A DNA stretch of 64,000 nucleotides from Kitasatospora sp052076145 (GCF_052076145.1 NZ_CP197246.1:1178001-1242000), one strand, 5' to 3'; shown: positions 16,113 to 25,198, numbered from the stretch's first letter. Program-made: numbers and translations. Notes: a model not told the origin generated them from the sequence alone.

Positions 16113-18249
16113 ATGAGCCAGGCAGGACAGACCAGGGCCACGGCCAGAGCCACAACCACGGCTACGGGCGGGCGGGCCCCGGCGACCGACCGCACTGCCA
16201 CGCACTGCCCGTACTGCGCGCTGCAGTGCGGCATGTGGCTGGAGACCGACGCGGCCGGGGCCGTCACCGTGCAGCCCCGGGACTTCCCCACCAACCGGGG
16301 CGGGCTCTGCCAGAAGGGCTGGACCTCCCGTCGAGCTGCTCGACTCGCCCTCCCGGCTGACCACGCCGCTGGTGCGGCGCCACGGGAGGCTCCAGGAGGC
16401 CGGTTGGGAGGAGGCACTCGGCCTGGTGACCGAGCGCTGCGTCGAACTCCGGCGCGACCACGGGCCGGACGCGGTCGCCATCTTCGGCGGCGGCGGTCTG
16501 ACCAACGAGAAGGCCTACCAGCTCGGCAAGTTCGCCCGGGTCGGGCTCGGCACCTCCGCGATCGACTACAACGGCCGGTTCTGCATGGCCTCGGCCGCGG
16601 CGGGCGGGATGCGCGCCTTCGGCCTCGACCGGGGCCTGCCCTTCCCGATCGCCGACCTCGCCGGGGCCGGGGCGCTGATGCTCTTCGGCGCCAACCCCGC
16701 CGAGACGATGCCGCCGCTCGCCCAGTACCTCGTCGCCCAGCGGCAGGCGGGCGGCTCGCTGATCGTCGTCGACCCGCGCCGCACCCCCACCGCCGCACAG
16801 GCCACCCTGCACCTGCAACCCCTGCCCGGCACCGACCTGGCGCTGGCCAACGGCCTGCTGCACATCGCCATCGCGCTCGGCTACCTGGACGAGGCGTACA
16901 TCGCCAACCGCACCACGGGCTTCGACCAGGCACGGCGGACGGTCGCCGACTACTGGCCCGAGCGGGTCGAGCGGATCACCGGAGTGCCGGTGCCGCAGCA
17001 GCGCCGGGCCGTGCAGCTGCTGGGCAACGCCGGCTCCGCGATCATCCTCACCGCGCGCGGCGCGGAACAGCACAGCAAGGGCACCGACACCGTCTCGGCC
17101 GTCATCAACCTGGCGCTCGCCCTCGGCCTGCCCGGCACCCCCGGCTCCGGCTACGGCTGCCTGACCGGCCAGGGCAACGGCCAGGGCGGCCGCGAACACG
17201 GCCAGAAGGCCGACCAGCTGCCCGGCTACCGCAGACTCGACGACCCGCAGGCCCGCGAGGAGATGGCCGCGATCTGGGGCGTCCCCGCCGATTCGCTGCC
17301 CGGCCCGGGGCGCAGCGCGTACGAGATGCTGGACGCGCTCGGCACCGGGGAGGGCGCGCGCGGGCTGTTCGTCCTGGGCAGCAACCCGGTGGTCTCCGCG
17401 CCGAACGCCCGCCGGGTCGAGGAGCGGCTGCGCTCGCTCGACCTGCTGGTGGTGTTCGACCTGGTGCTGAGCGAGACGGCCGCGCTCGCCGACGTCGTGC
17501 TGCCGGTCGCCCAGTGGGCGGAGGAGGAGGGCACCATGACGAACCTGGAGGGCCGGGTGCAGCACCGCAAACGGCTGCGCCCGCCGCCGCCCGGGGTGCG
17601 GACGGATCTGGACGTGCTCGCCGAGCTGGCGGAGCGGCTCGGCAGCAAGGCCCGGTTCGACGCCGAACCCCGGGCCGTCTTCGAGGAGTTGCGGCGGGCG
17701 ACGCGCGGCGCACCGGCCGACTACTCGGGCATCAGCTACGAGCGGATCGACGCCGAGGACGGTGTCTTCTGGCCCGCCCCGGCGGAGGGCGGCAGCACGC
17801 CCCGGATGTTCCTGGACGGCTTCGCGCACCCGGACGGCCGGGCCCGCTTCTTCCCTGTCGAGCACCGGCCCTCGACCGAGGAGCCGGACGAGGACTACCC
17901 GCTCCACCTGACGACAGGACGCGTGATGCAGCACTACCAGAGCGGCGCGCAGACGCGCAGGGTGCCGACTCTCACGGAGGCGGCACCCGAGCCCTTCGTG
18001 GAGCTCCACCCCGATCTCGGCGACTGGTTGGGGATAGCCGACGGCGACCACGTGCGGGTGACCAGCCGCCGTGGCAGCGCCGAGGGCATCGCCAGGCTCA
18101 CCCCGGCGATCCGCCCCGACACGCTCTTCATGCCCTTCCACTGGGGCGGCCGGGGCCGGGCCAACTCGGTCGTCGGCGCGGCGCTCGACCCGGTCTCCAA
18201 GATGCCGGAGTTCAAGCTCTCGGCCGTCCGGCTGGAGCGGATCGCATGA
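16113..18249 (+). pseudogene. nasA: assimilatory nitrate reductase catalytic subunit, interrupted by a one-base frameshift
   Basis: The family enzyme reduces nitrate to nitrite with a Mo-bisMGD cofactor and a [4Fe-4S] cluster. The cluster motif (CPYCALQCGMW, then GLCQKGWTS) is read in one frame up to about 16328. The rest of the protein (VELLDSPSRLTTPLVRR onward, through molybdopterin-binding and the C-terminal domain) continues in the next frame from 16330. Removing one C from the CCC at 16327-16329 would join the two parts into a protein of about 711 residues, the family's usual length. A GTG at 16372 could start the downstream part, but that product would lack the iron-sulfur site. This is either a real null allele or an assembly error. 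The stop overlaps nasC. Confidence 0.85.
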
Positions 18250-19664
18250 CGCGCGTGGTGGTCGTCGGCCACGGCCTGGCCGGCAGCCGGGTGGTCTCGG
18301 AACTCCTGTCCCTGAAGCCCGGCTTGGACATCACGGTGTTCGGCGCCGAGCCGCACGCCCCCTACAACCGGGTGCTGCTGAGCAACCTGATCGCCGGAAA
18401 GGCCGACGAGGAGAGCATCCGGCTGGCGGACGCCGCCCTCGACGCCCCCTCCGTCACCGTGCGCGCCGGAGTCTGCGTCACCGGGATCGACCGGGCGGCC
18501 CGGCGGGTGACCGCCACCGACGGCAGCAGCACCCCCTACGACGCGCTCGTGCTGGCCACCGGCGGCTCGGCCGCCCTGCCGCCGGTCAAGCAACTCACCC
18601 GGGACGACGGCGAGTTGCTCACCGGTGTGGTCGCCCTGCGGACGCTGGACGACTGCCGCGAGATCCTCCGGCTCGCCGCCGAGGCCGCCGCGAGCCGGGG
18701 CCGCCCGGCGCGGGCGCTGGTGCTCGGCGGCGGGGTGCTCGGCCTGGAGGCGGCGCGCGGCCTGGTGCAGCGCGGGCACCGGGCCGAAGTGCTCCAGTTC
18801 GGGCCGATGCTGATGGAGCGTCAGTTGGACGAGGGCGCGGCCCGCGCTCTGCTCGGTGCCACCCGGGCGGTCGGCGTGACGGTCCGGCTGGACACCGCCG
18901 TGCTGGCGGTGGCGGGCCGCAGCCGCTTCCAGGGGGTCGAGTGCGAGGACGGCGGGTTCGTCCCCGGTGACCTGCTCGTGCTCGCCACCGGCATGCGGCC
19001 GGAGACCGGGCTCGCCTCGGCCGCCGGGCTGGCGGTGGGGCGGGGCGTCCTGGTCGACGACTCGATGCGCACCACCGACCCGCTGGTGTTCGCCGTCGGC
19101 GACTGCGCCGAACACCGGGGCACGGTGCACGGCCTCGTCCAACCCGCCTGGGAGCAGGCCCGGGTGGCGGCCCGGACGATCGCGGGCCGGCCGGGCGAAC
19201 GGCCGTACCTGGAGAGCCGGGTGGTGACGCGGCTGAAGACCACCGGCATCGACCTCGCCAGCATGGGCCACATCTCGGCCGACGGCACGGAGGACGACAT
19301 CGACGTGGTGGTCTACCAGGACACCCGGCGGCACATCTACCAGAAGGTCGTCGTCCGGGACTGCAAGGTGATCGGCGCGGTGATGGTCGGCGAGAGCGCG
19401 ACCCTGGGCACCGTCACCGGGCTCTACGACCGCCAGGGCACGGTGCCGCGCGACCGCCGCCTGCTGCTCTTCCCGACCGCCGCCCCCGCCGAGGCACAGC
19501 ACCCGGCCGACCTGCCGGACGACGCCGTGGTCTGCCACTGCAACGCCGTCACCAAGGCCGAGATCACCGGCTCCGGCGCCGCCGACCTCCCCGAGGTCGC
19601 CCGCCTGACCAGGGCCACCACGGGGTGCGGGGGCTGCCGCGAGGTCGTCGAGCAACTGCTGTGA
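18246..19664 (+). CDS. nasC: NAD(P)H/FAD electron-transfer subunit of assimilatory nitrate reductase
   Basis: It is 472 residues, beginning with the ATG that overlaps the nasA stop (ATGA). An N-terminal FAD-binding Rossmann fold (VVVGHGLAGSR) and an NAD-binding fold (LVLGGGVLGLEAARGL) are followed by VFAVGDCAEH. The C-terminus has a BFD-like [2Fe-2S] motif with CHC near residue 424 and GCGGC about 37 residues later. It lacks the sulfite/nitrite-reductase siroheme domain, so it matches NasC/NasB-type electron donors to nitrate reductase better than a nitrite reductase. If nasA is dead this protein has lost its partner. Confidence 0.85.
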   Translation: MTRVVVVGHGLAGSRVVSELLSLKPGLDITVFGAEPHAPYNRVLLSNLIAGKADEESIRLADAALDAPSVTVRAGVCVTGIDRAARRVTATDGSSTPYDALVLATGGSAALPPVKQLTRDDGELLTGVVALRTLDDCREILRLAAEAAASRGRPARALVLGGGVLGLEAARGLVQRGHRAEVLQFGPMLMERQLDEGAARALLGATRAVGVTVRLDTAVLAVAGRSRFQGVECEDGGFVPGDLLVLATGMRPETGLASAAGLAVGRGVLVDDSMRTTDPLVFAVGDCAEHRGTVHGLVQPAWEQARVAARTIAGRPGERPYLESRVVTRLKTTGIDLASMGHISADGTEDDIDVVVYQDTRRHIYQKVVVRDCKVIGAVMVGESATLGTVTGLYDRQGTVPRDRRLLLFPTAAPAEAQHPADLPDDAVVCHCNAVTKAEITGSGAADLPEVARLTRATTGCGGCREVVEQLL

Positions 19665-19696
19665 GGACAGGCCCGGTTTCGCTCTCCAGGGGCGCC

Positions 19697-19708
19697 GAGC
19701 TGACTGAG
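19697..19708 (+). promoter_or_regulatory. GAGCTGACTGAG element upstream of the flavodoxin-like gene
   Basis: Second copy of the GAGCTGAC 8-mer, 102 bases before the GTG at 19806, inside the 141-base gap after nasC. It matches the copies before nasA and before the FAD enzyme at 20549. Possible regulatory site; inferred. Confidence 0.3.
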
Positions 19709-19805
19709 TCGGCGCTGCGCGATGGCCGCTGCCGCGAGCCGCTCGCATCCTGACCATGACCGCCGTCCCCCGGAGCGGGCGGCCCCGAGCCCGGGAGCAG
19801 CCGCA

Positions 19806-20387
19806 GTGATCAATGTCGCCGTCATCTACTACTCGTCCAACGGAAGCGTCCACCGGCTCGCCCAGGCCGCCGTCACGGCGGCCGAGCGGGCGGGCGCCCG
19901 GGTGCGGCTGCGCCGGGTCGCGGAGCTGGCGCCCCCCGGGCTGGTCGCGGCCGATCCGGCCTGGGCCGCCCACGCGGAGGCCACCGCCGACATCCCGACC
20001 GCCTCGCTGGCCGACCTGGAGTGGGCCGACGCCGCGCTGTTCGGCACCCCGAGCGGCTTCGGCCAGCCGGCGGCCCAGCTGCGGCGGTTCCTCGACACCA
20101 CGGGCGAGATCTGCTGCCGGGGCAAGGTCGTCTCCTCGTTCGTCTGCGCGGCCGGGCCGCACGCGGGGTACGAGGCCGGGCTGCCCGCGCTGGACAACGC
20201 CTTCTACCACTGGGGCGCCGTCATCGTCCCGACCCTGCGCCGGGCCCCGGCCCAGACGTCGACCCAGACGCCGGAGGAGGAGCCGGGCGACGCCTGCGCG
20301 GAGAGCATCGCGGCCGTCGACGCGCAGACCCGCCGGGTGGTCGGGGTGGCGACGGCGCTCGGCCGCCGACTGCTCGCCACGGCCTGA
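19806..20387 (+). CDS. flavodoxin-like NAD(P)H quinone/FMN reductase (WrbA-related)
   Basis: It is 193 residues from a GTG with GGGAG upstream. The FMN phosphate-binding loop is YYSSNGSVHRLA near the N-terminus. The WrbA-type block FGTPSGFGQPAAQLRRFLD is followed by GKVVSSFVCAAG. WrbA-like proteins bind FMN and reduce quinones or supply reduced flavin. It lies between nasC and the FAD enzyme gene with its own leader on each side. Supplying electrons or flavin to either neighbour is possible but unproven. Confidence 0.85.
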   Translation: MINVAVIYYSSNGSVHRLAQAAVTAAERAGARVRLRRVAELAPPGLVAADPAWAAHAEATADIPTASLADLEWADAALFGTPSGFGQPAAQLRRFLDTTGEICCRGKVVSSFVCAAGPHAGYEAGLPALDNAFYHWGAVIVPTLRRAPAQTSTQTPEEEPGDACAESIAAVDAQTRRVVGVATALGRRLLATA

Positions 20388-20401
20388 GGACCGCGCGGGA
20401 C

Positions 20402-20441
20402 CTGACGAACTCGTGGCGAACCGGCCGCAGAGCTGACGAAC
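20402..20441 (+). promoter_or_regulatory. direct repeat CTGACGAAC x2, 31 bases apart, before the FAD enzyme gene
   Basis: CTGACGAAC occurs at 20402-20410 and 20433-20441; the second copy belongs to a GAGCTGACGAAC element like that before nasA. The 31-base spacing puts both on the same DNA face, about three helical turns apart. This is the only leader in the region with two copies. Candidate activator site, inferred. Confidence 0.4.
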
Positions 20442-20548
20442 CAGGCGATAGTGCACTCAAACATGCCCGAAAGCGCTGGGATGCTCCAGCCAGCAGCACA
20501 ACTCCCGAGCCGAGACCACGCCGACCCGGCGGGATCGAAAGGGCATCA

Positions 20549-22528
20549 ATGAGCAAGCGTCAGATCGAGATCTGCATCGTGGGCGCGGGCCCTCGGGGAC
20601 TCTCCGTCCTCGAGCGGCTCTGCGCCAACGAGCGGCACTCCCCCAGCCACCCCCAGGTGACCGTGCACGTGGTCGACCCCGAGGCGCCCGGCGCCGGGGC
20701 GGTGTGGCGGCCGCAACAGTCGCGTCACCTCCTGATGAACACCGTCGCCTCCCAGATCACCGTCTACACGGACGACAGTGTGCAGATCGACGGCCCGATC
20801 GAGCACGGGCCGAGCCTCCACGAGTGGGCCAAGAGCCTGCTGGAGCCGGGCGGCCGGGGCGAGGCCGACGACGTCACGCTGGCCGAGGCGCGCGATCTGG
20901 GCCCCAACACCTACCCGAGCCGGGCGTTCTACGGCAGCTACCTCAACGCGAGCTTCCTCCGAATCGTGGAGCGCGCCCCCGAGCACGTGGTGATCCTGGT
21001 GCACCGCAGTCGCGCCGTCGCCATGTCCGACGTGCACGGCGTGACCGGCGGCCCGCAGGGCGTCCGGCTGGAGGACGGCACCCGGCTCAACGAGCTGGAC
21101 GCCATCGTGCTGGCCCAGGGCCACGTGCCGGCCCGGCTCACCCCGCGCGAGGAGCGGACGGCGGCGCTCTCGCGCATCCACCACCTCACGTACGTCACCC
21201 CCGCCAACCCGGCCGACCTCGACCTGGCCGACATCAAGCCCGCCGAGAACGTGCTGATCCGGGGCCTCGGCCTGAACTTCTTCGACCACATGGCCCTGCT
21301 GACGGCCGGCCGCGGCGGCCACTTCGTCCGCGCGGGCGGCCGGCTGACGTACCGTCCGTCGGGCTTCGAGCCCAAGCTGTATGCGAGCTCGCGCCGAGGT
21401 GTGCCGTACCACGCGCGTGGCGACAACGAGAAGGGCGCGTACGGGCGTTACTACCCCAAGCTGCTCACCGCCGAGTACATCTCGGTGCTGCGCAAGCGGA
21501 CGGGCTCGGACGACCCGGTGCAGTTCAGCCTGGATCTCTGGCCGCTGATCACCCGCGAGGTGGAGAGCGTCTACTACCGCGCACTGCTGGTCTCCTACGG
21601 CCGCACGGCCGAGGCCGAGGAGCTCGTGGAGCGCTACCTCGCGGCCGACCTCGACCCGGAACTCGACGCGCTGCTCGACGAGTTCGAGATCGCCCCGGAC
21701 GAGCGCTGGTCCTGGGAGCGGCTCTCCCGCCCGTACGGCGACCGGGTCTTCACCGACCGCTCGGACTTCCGGGCCTGGCTGCTGGACCACCTCGCCCGGG
21801 ACGTCCAGGCGGCCCACGCGGGCAACGTCACCGGCCCGCTGAAGGCCGCCCTGGACGTGCTGCGCGACCTGCGCAACGAGATCCGGCTCGCCGTCGACCA
21901 CGGCGGCCTGGAGGGCACCTCGCACCGGGACGACCTGGAGGGCTGGTACACCCCGCTCAACGCCTTCCTCTCGATCGGCCCGCCGGTCTCCCGGATCGAG
22001 GAGATGATCGCCCTGATCGAGGCCGGGGTGCTGGAGCTCACCGGCCCGCAGACCGTCATCCGGATCGACATCAACGACGGCACGTACGTGATGGCCTCCG
22101 ACGCCGTGCCCGGCCCGGCCGTCCGCTCGACGGTGCTGATCGAGGCCCGGCTGCCCGAGCCCGACCTGCGCCGCACCGCCGACCCGCTGCTGCTGCACCT
22201 GCTCAAGACCGAGCAGGCCACCACCTTCCGGATCGACGGCTTCGGCGGCACCAGCTACGAGACCGGCGGCCTGGCCGTCACCGAGCGCCCGTACCGGATG
22301 CTCGACGCCAAGGGCCGGGCGCACCCGCGCCGCTTCGCCTACGGCGTCCCCACCGAGGCGGTGCACTGGGTCACCGCGGCGGGCATCCGCCCCGGCGTCG
22401 ACTCCGTCACCCTCGGCGACTCGGACTCGATAGCGCGCGCCGCACTGGCCCTCCAGCCGGTGGCGCACGTCCCGGCGGACGTCCGGCCGCCGTACTCGGA
22501 GGAGGAGCTCACCGGGGTGATCGTTTGA
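20549..22528 (+). CDS. large FAD/NAD(P)-binding oxidoreductase, possible CreE-type aspartate N-oxygenase
   Basis: It is 659 residues; the ATG follows GAAAGG. The N-terminal dinucleotide-binding motif is IVGAGPRGLSVLERL, typical of the large FAD-NAD(P)-binding family that includes hydroxylating flavoenzymes. LLMNTVASQIT, the block VLAQGH and a later LIRGLGLNFFDHM fit two nucleotide-binding segments. Its stop overlaps the TTG of a PcaB-like lyase gene. In cremeomycin and fosfazinomycin biosynthesis an FAD enzyme (CreE, FzmM) oxidises aspartate to nitrosuccinate and a PcaB-like lyase releases nitrous acid. The same pair architecture here makes that function a reasonable hypothesis, but it rests on context and family, not on a proven active-site signature. 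Confidence 0.7.
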   Translation: MSKRQIEICIVGAGPRGLSVLERLCANERHSPSHPQVTVHVVDPEAPGAGAVWRPQQSRHLLMNTVASQITVYTDDSVQIDGPIEHGPSLHEWAKSLLEPGGRGEADDVTLAEARDLGPNTYPSRAFYGSYLNASFLRIVERAPEHVVILVHRSRAVAMSDVHGVTGGPQGVRLEDGTRLNELDAIVLAQGHVPARLTPREERTAALSRIHHLTYVTPANPADLDLADIKPAENVLIRGLGLNFFDHMALLTAGRGGHFVRAGGRLTYRPSGFEPKLYASSRRGVPYHARGDNEKGAYGRYYPKLLTAEYISVLRKRTGSDDPVQFSLDLWPLITREVESVYYRALLVSYGRTAEAEELVERYLAADLDPELDALLDEFEIAPDERWSWERLSRPYGDRVFTDRSDFRAWLLDHLARDVQAAHAGNVTGPLKAALDVLRDLRNEIRLAVDHGGLEGTSHRDDLEGWYTPLNAFLSIGPPVSRIEEMIALIEAGVLELTGPQTVIRIDINDGTYVMASDAVPGPAVRSTVLIEARLPEPDLRRTADPLLLHLLKTEQATTFRIDGFGGTSYETGGLAVTERPYRMLDAKGRAHPRRFAYGVPTEAVHWVTAAGIRPGVDSVTLGDSDSIARAALALQPVAHVPADVRPPYSEEELTGVIV

Positions 22529-23925
22529 CCTCCCGACTCGACCGTGCGGGGGACAGCGGGCTGCTGTCCCCCGTCCGGGCCGGTACGGATGCCGAGGCCG
22601 CCGTCAGCGACAGCGCCTGGGTGCAGGCGATGCTCGACGCGGAGGCCGCCCTGGCTCGGGCCCAGGCCCGGCTGGGGACGGTGCCGAAGGCCTCGGCCGA
22701 GGTGATCAGCGGCATGGCACGGGCCGAACTGCTCGACGTCCGCGCGCTCGCGCTGGCCTCGCGCGAGACGGCCAACCCGGTGGTCGGCCTCGTCCAGGCC
22801 TTCACCCGGCTGGTGGCGGCGGAGGACGAACGCTCCGCCGAGTACGTCCACCGGGGCTCGACCAGCCAGGACATCTTCGACACCGGCGCCATGCTGGTCG
22901 CCTCCCGGGTGCTCGGCATCGTCCGGACCGACCTGGCCCGGACGGCCGGCGCGCTGGCCCGGCTCGCCGCCCGGCACCGCAACACAGCGGTCGCCGGACG
23001 GACCCTCGCCCTCCAGGCGGTGCCGACCACCTTCGGCCTGAAGGCGGCCGGCTGGCGCCAGCTCGTCCTGGACGCCGACCACCGCCTCGCCGTCGTCGAG
23101 GCCGGGCTGCCGGTCTCGCTCGGCGGCGCGGCGGGCACCCTGGCCGGGTACCTCGAGTACGGCCGGATCGACGGCGGGCACACCGACCCGGGCGCCTACC
23201 TCGACCAGCTGGTCGAGGCGTACGCCGTCGAGACCGGCCTGGCCCGGCCCGGTCTGCCGTGGCACGCCCTGCGCACCCCGATCGCCGATCTCGGCGCCGC
23301 CCTCGGCTTCACCGCCGGGGCGCTCGGCAAGATCGCGATCGACGTGCAGACGCTCACCCGGACGGAGATCGGCGAGGTCGCCGAGCCGGCCGGCACCGCC
23401 GCCGGGCGCGGCACCTCCTCGGCGATGCCGCACAAGCGCAACCCCGTGCTGGCGACGCTGATCCGCAGTGCGGCACTCCAGGTCCCGGTGATGGCAGCCG
23501 GGTTGACCCAGTGCCTGCTGGCCGAGGACGAGCGCTCGGGCGGCGCCTGGCACGCCGAGTGGCTGCTGCTGCGGGAGTGCCTGCGGCTGGCCGGCGGCGC
23601 GGCGGCCACGGCCGTCGAACTGACCGAGGGGCTGGAGGTGCGGCCGGACCGGATGGCGGCCAACCTCAAGCTCACCGACGGGCAGATCGTCTCCGAGCGG
23701 CTCGCCGCCGTCCTCGCCCCGCTGCTCGGGCGCGGCCCCGCGCGGCGGCTGCTCACCGAGGTCTCGGCCCGCTCCGCCGCCGAACACCGCCCACTGGCCG
23801 AGCTGCTCCGTGACGCCACCGAGCTGGCCGGCGTCATGAGCCGTGAGGAGCTGGCCGCGCTCTGCGACCCGGCTGCCTACACCGGCGCGGCGGGCCCGCT
23901 GGTCGACCGGGCGCTGGGCTCGTAA
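22525..23925 (+). CDS. fumarase/aspartase-superfamily lyase, PcaB-like (possible CreD-type nitrosuccinate lyase)
   Basis: It is 466 residues from a TTG that overlaps the previous stop by four bases. The superfamily blocks are present: GSTSQDIFDT (C1), the His-containing region around LALQAVPTTFGLKAAGW, and the mobile Ser loop GTSSAMPHKRNP. The closest family I recognise is 3-carboxy-cis,cis-muconate cycloisomerase (PcaB). No other protocatechuate genes (pcaHG, pcaC, pcaD) adjoin it, so a catabolic PcaB role is unlikely. CreD, the nitrosuccinate lyase, is a PcaB relative encoded with an FAD oxygenase, as here. The product would be fumarate plus nitrite. Confidence 0.72.
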   Translation: MTSRLDRAGDSGLLSPVRAGTDAEAAVSDSAWVQAMLDAEAALARAQARLGTVPKASAEVISGMARAELLDVRALALASRETANPVVGLVQAFTRLVAAEDERSAEYVHRGSTSQDIFDTGAMLVASRVLGIVRTDLARTAGALARLAARHRNTAVAGRTLALQAVPTTFGLKAAGWRQLVLDADHRLAVVEAGLPVSLGGAAGTLAGYLEYGRIDGGHTDPGAYLDQLVEAYAVETGLARPGLPWHALRTPIADLGAALGFTAGALGKIAIDVQTLTRTEIGEVAEPAGTAAGRGTSSAMPHKRNPVLATLIRSAALQVPVMAAGLTQCLLAEDERSGGAWHAEWLLLRECLRLAGGAAATAVELTEGLEVRPDRMAANLKLTDGQIVSERLAAVLAPLLGRGPARRLLTEVSARSAAEHRPLAELLRDATELAGVMSREELAALCDPAAYTGAAGPLVDRALGS

Positions 23926-23945
23926 CCCCGGGAGTCCGGGAGTCC

Positions 23946-23977
23946 GGGGCCTGGCCCGCTGCGGCGGGTCAGGCCCC
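23946..23977. terminator. hairpin between convergent lyase and LysE genes
   Basis: Fourteen-base arms (GGGGCCTGGCCCGC and GCGGGTCAGGCCCC, one mismatch) with a TGCG loop lie between two convergent stops. A 15-base direct repeat (GTCAGGCCCCGGCC) overlaps its right side and the lysE end. Probable bidirectional terminator. Confidence 0.65.
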
Positions 23978-23982
23978 GGCCG

Positions 23983-24606
23983 TCAGGCCCCGGCCGTCAC
24001 GCCTGCGACGAGCAGGAGCAGGACGGCCGAGACGGTGGTCATCCGGCGGGCCGCCTTCGGGGTGCCGGCCAGCGAGCCGCCGACCCGGCTCACGGCCACC
24101 GCCACCGCGCCGTAGACCACGGCGCAGCTCAGCACGTTGAGTGCCCCGAGGGTCGCGACCTGCCCGCTGACGGGCAGCCCGGCCGCCGGGTCGACGAACT
24201 GGGGGACGAGCGAGAGGTAGAGCAGCAGGCCCTTCGGGTTGAGCAGCGCGGTCAGCAGGCTCTGCCGCAGCACCGTCGCGGTGGGCTGCGGCCGCGCCTG
24301 GGGCAGGACGCCGCCGCTGCGGCGCAGGCTGAGCAGCATGGTGACGGCGAGCACGGCCAGGTAGGCGGCGCCCGTCCAGCGCAGGGCCGGCAGGGCGGCG
24401 GGTACGGCGCGCAGCGCGGCGGCCAGCCCGGCGGCGGAGAGCGCGGTGTGCACGGCGTACCCGGCGCAGACGCCCACGACGGCGGTGAGTGCTGCCCGGC
24501 GGCCCTGGCCGAGACCGCGCGCGGCGATGTACAACCAGTCGGGGCCCGGGGTGCAGACCAGGAGCAGGTCCACCCCCAGGAAGAGCAGCAGTGAATGCGG
24601 GTCCAT
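23983..24606 (-). CDS. LysE/RhtB-family amino-acid exporter
   Basis: It is 207 residues with five to six membrane helices. The N-terminal block DLLLVCTPGPDWLYIAARGL matches the LysE/RhtB signature with its conserved TPGP. NPKGLLLYLSLVPQFVD is the second family block. The ATG at 24606 follows a GAGG-containing leader. Such proteins export amino acids or analogues. It is divergent (112 bases apart) from an Lrp/AsnC regulator, the usual arrangement in which the regulator senses the exported amino acid. Confidence 0.92.
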   Translation of the reverse strand: MDPHSLLLFLGVDLLLVCTPGPDWLYIAARGLGQGRRAALTAVVGVCAGYAVHTALSAAGLAAALRAVPAALPALRWTGAAYLAVLAVTMLLSLRRSGGVLPQARPQPTATVLRQSLLTALLNPKGLLLYLSLVPQFVDPAAGLPVSGQVATLGALNVLSCAVVYGAVAVAVSRVGGSLAGTPKAARRMTTVSAVLLLLVAGVTAGA

Positions 24607-24718
24607 GGCCTCGTTCTCTCGGGTCTTGCTGTGCAGTGACCGAAAGTAGCCGGAAGAGGGCAGCAGCCGATGGCCACTTCGTGCTCGCCGGGCCGCCGCT
24701 GCGGCAGAATGTTGCGCC

Positions 24719-25198
24719 ATGGACCGCATCGACCGCAGAATCCTCCACGAGCTCCAGCAGGACGGCCGCCTGACCAACGCAGAACTCGCCACCCGGGTGG
24801 ATCTGACCCCCTCCCCCTGCCTGCGCCGCGTACGGCAGCTCGAACAGGACGGCGTCATCCGGGGCTACCGCGCGCTGCTGGACGGGGCTGCGCTCGGCCG
24901 GGGCTTCCAGCCGTTCGTGACCATCGTGATGCGGCACGAGGACCAGCAGACCGTGTCCGAGTTCGAGCGCCGGGTCGCCGACCTGCCCGAGGTGGTCGAG
25001 GCCCACCGCCTCTTCGGCGACCCGGACTACCTGCTGCGGATCGCCGTCGCCGACATCGCGGCGTACGAGCGCTTCATCACCGACGTGCTGTCCGGGCTCC
25101 CCGGCATCGCCCAGGTGAACTCGCACCTCACGATGAAGCAGGTCAAGGCCGACCGGGGCATCCCCACCTCCGTCAACCGGCCGCGTCCAACGGCGTGA
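24719..25198 (+). CDS. Lrp/AsnC-family transcriptional regulator
   Basis: It is 159 residues. The N-terminal winged helix begins with the family-typical MDRIDRRILHELQQDGRLTN and continues LATRVDLTPSPCLRRVRQLE. The C-terminal RAM domain (VVEAHRLFGDPDYLLRIAV) binds amino acids and drives octamer formation. It is transcribed away from the lysE gene and probably controls it through the shared 112-base gap. Its 3' end overlaps the convergent monooxygenase gene by 26 bases. Confidence 0.93.
   Translation: MDRIDRRILHELQQDGRLTNAELATRVDLTPSPCLRRVRQLEQDGVIRGYRALLDGAALGRGFQPFVTIVMRHEDQQTVSEFERRVADLPEVVEAHRLFGDPDYLLRIAVADIAAYERFITDVLSGLPGIAQVNSHLTMKQVKADRGIPTSVNRPRPTA

Noticed and set aside
16113..19664. 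A single 1183-residue open frame suggesting a nitrate-reductase/flavoprotein fusion
   Set aside because: Its middle part is a shadow frame: the true nasA reading continues one frame over until 18249, and nasC begins afresh at 18246. The continuity is caused by the frameshift and lack of stops in GC-rich DNA.
18246..19664. Annotation as full nitrite reductase large subunit (NirB)
   Set aside because: The siroheme and ferredoxin-like half domains are missing; length and the end at the BFD-like motif fit an electron-transfer subunit.
17934..20456. An 840-residue minus-strand open frame
   Set aside because: It is antisense to nasA, nasC and the flavodoxin and has the Arg/Gly/His-rich composition of a shadow frame.
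20704..23925. A 1073-residue open frame fusing a protein to the PcaB-like lyase
   Set aside because: The first 600 residues are out-of-frame, Arg/Pro-rich shadow of the FAD enzyme; the lyase starts at TTG 22525.
22525..23925. Annotation as catabolic 3-carboxymuconate cycloisomerase PcaB
   Set aside because: No protocatechuate genes adjoin it and it is coupled to a large FAD enzyme, so the catabolic role is less likely than a CreD-like one, though not excluded.
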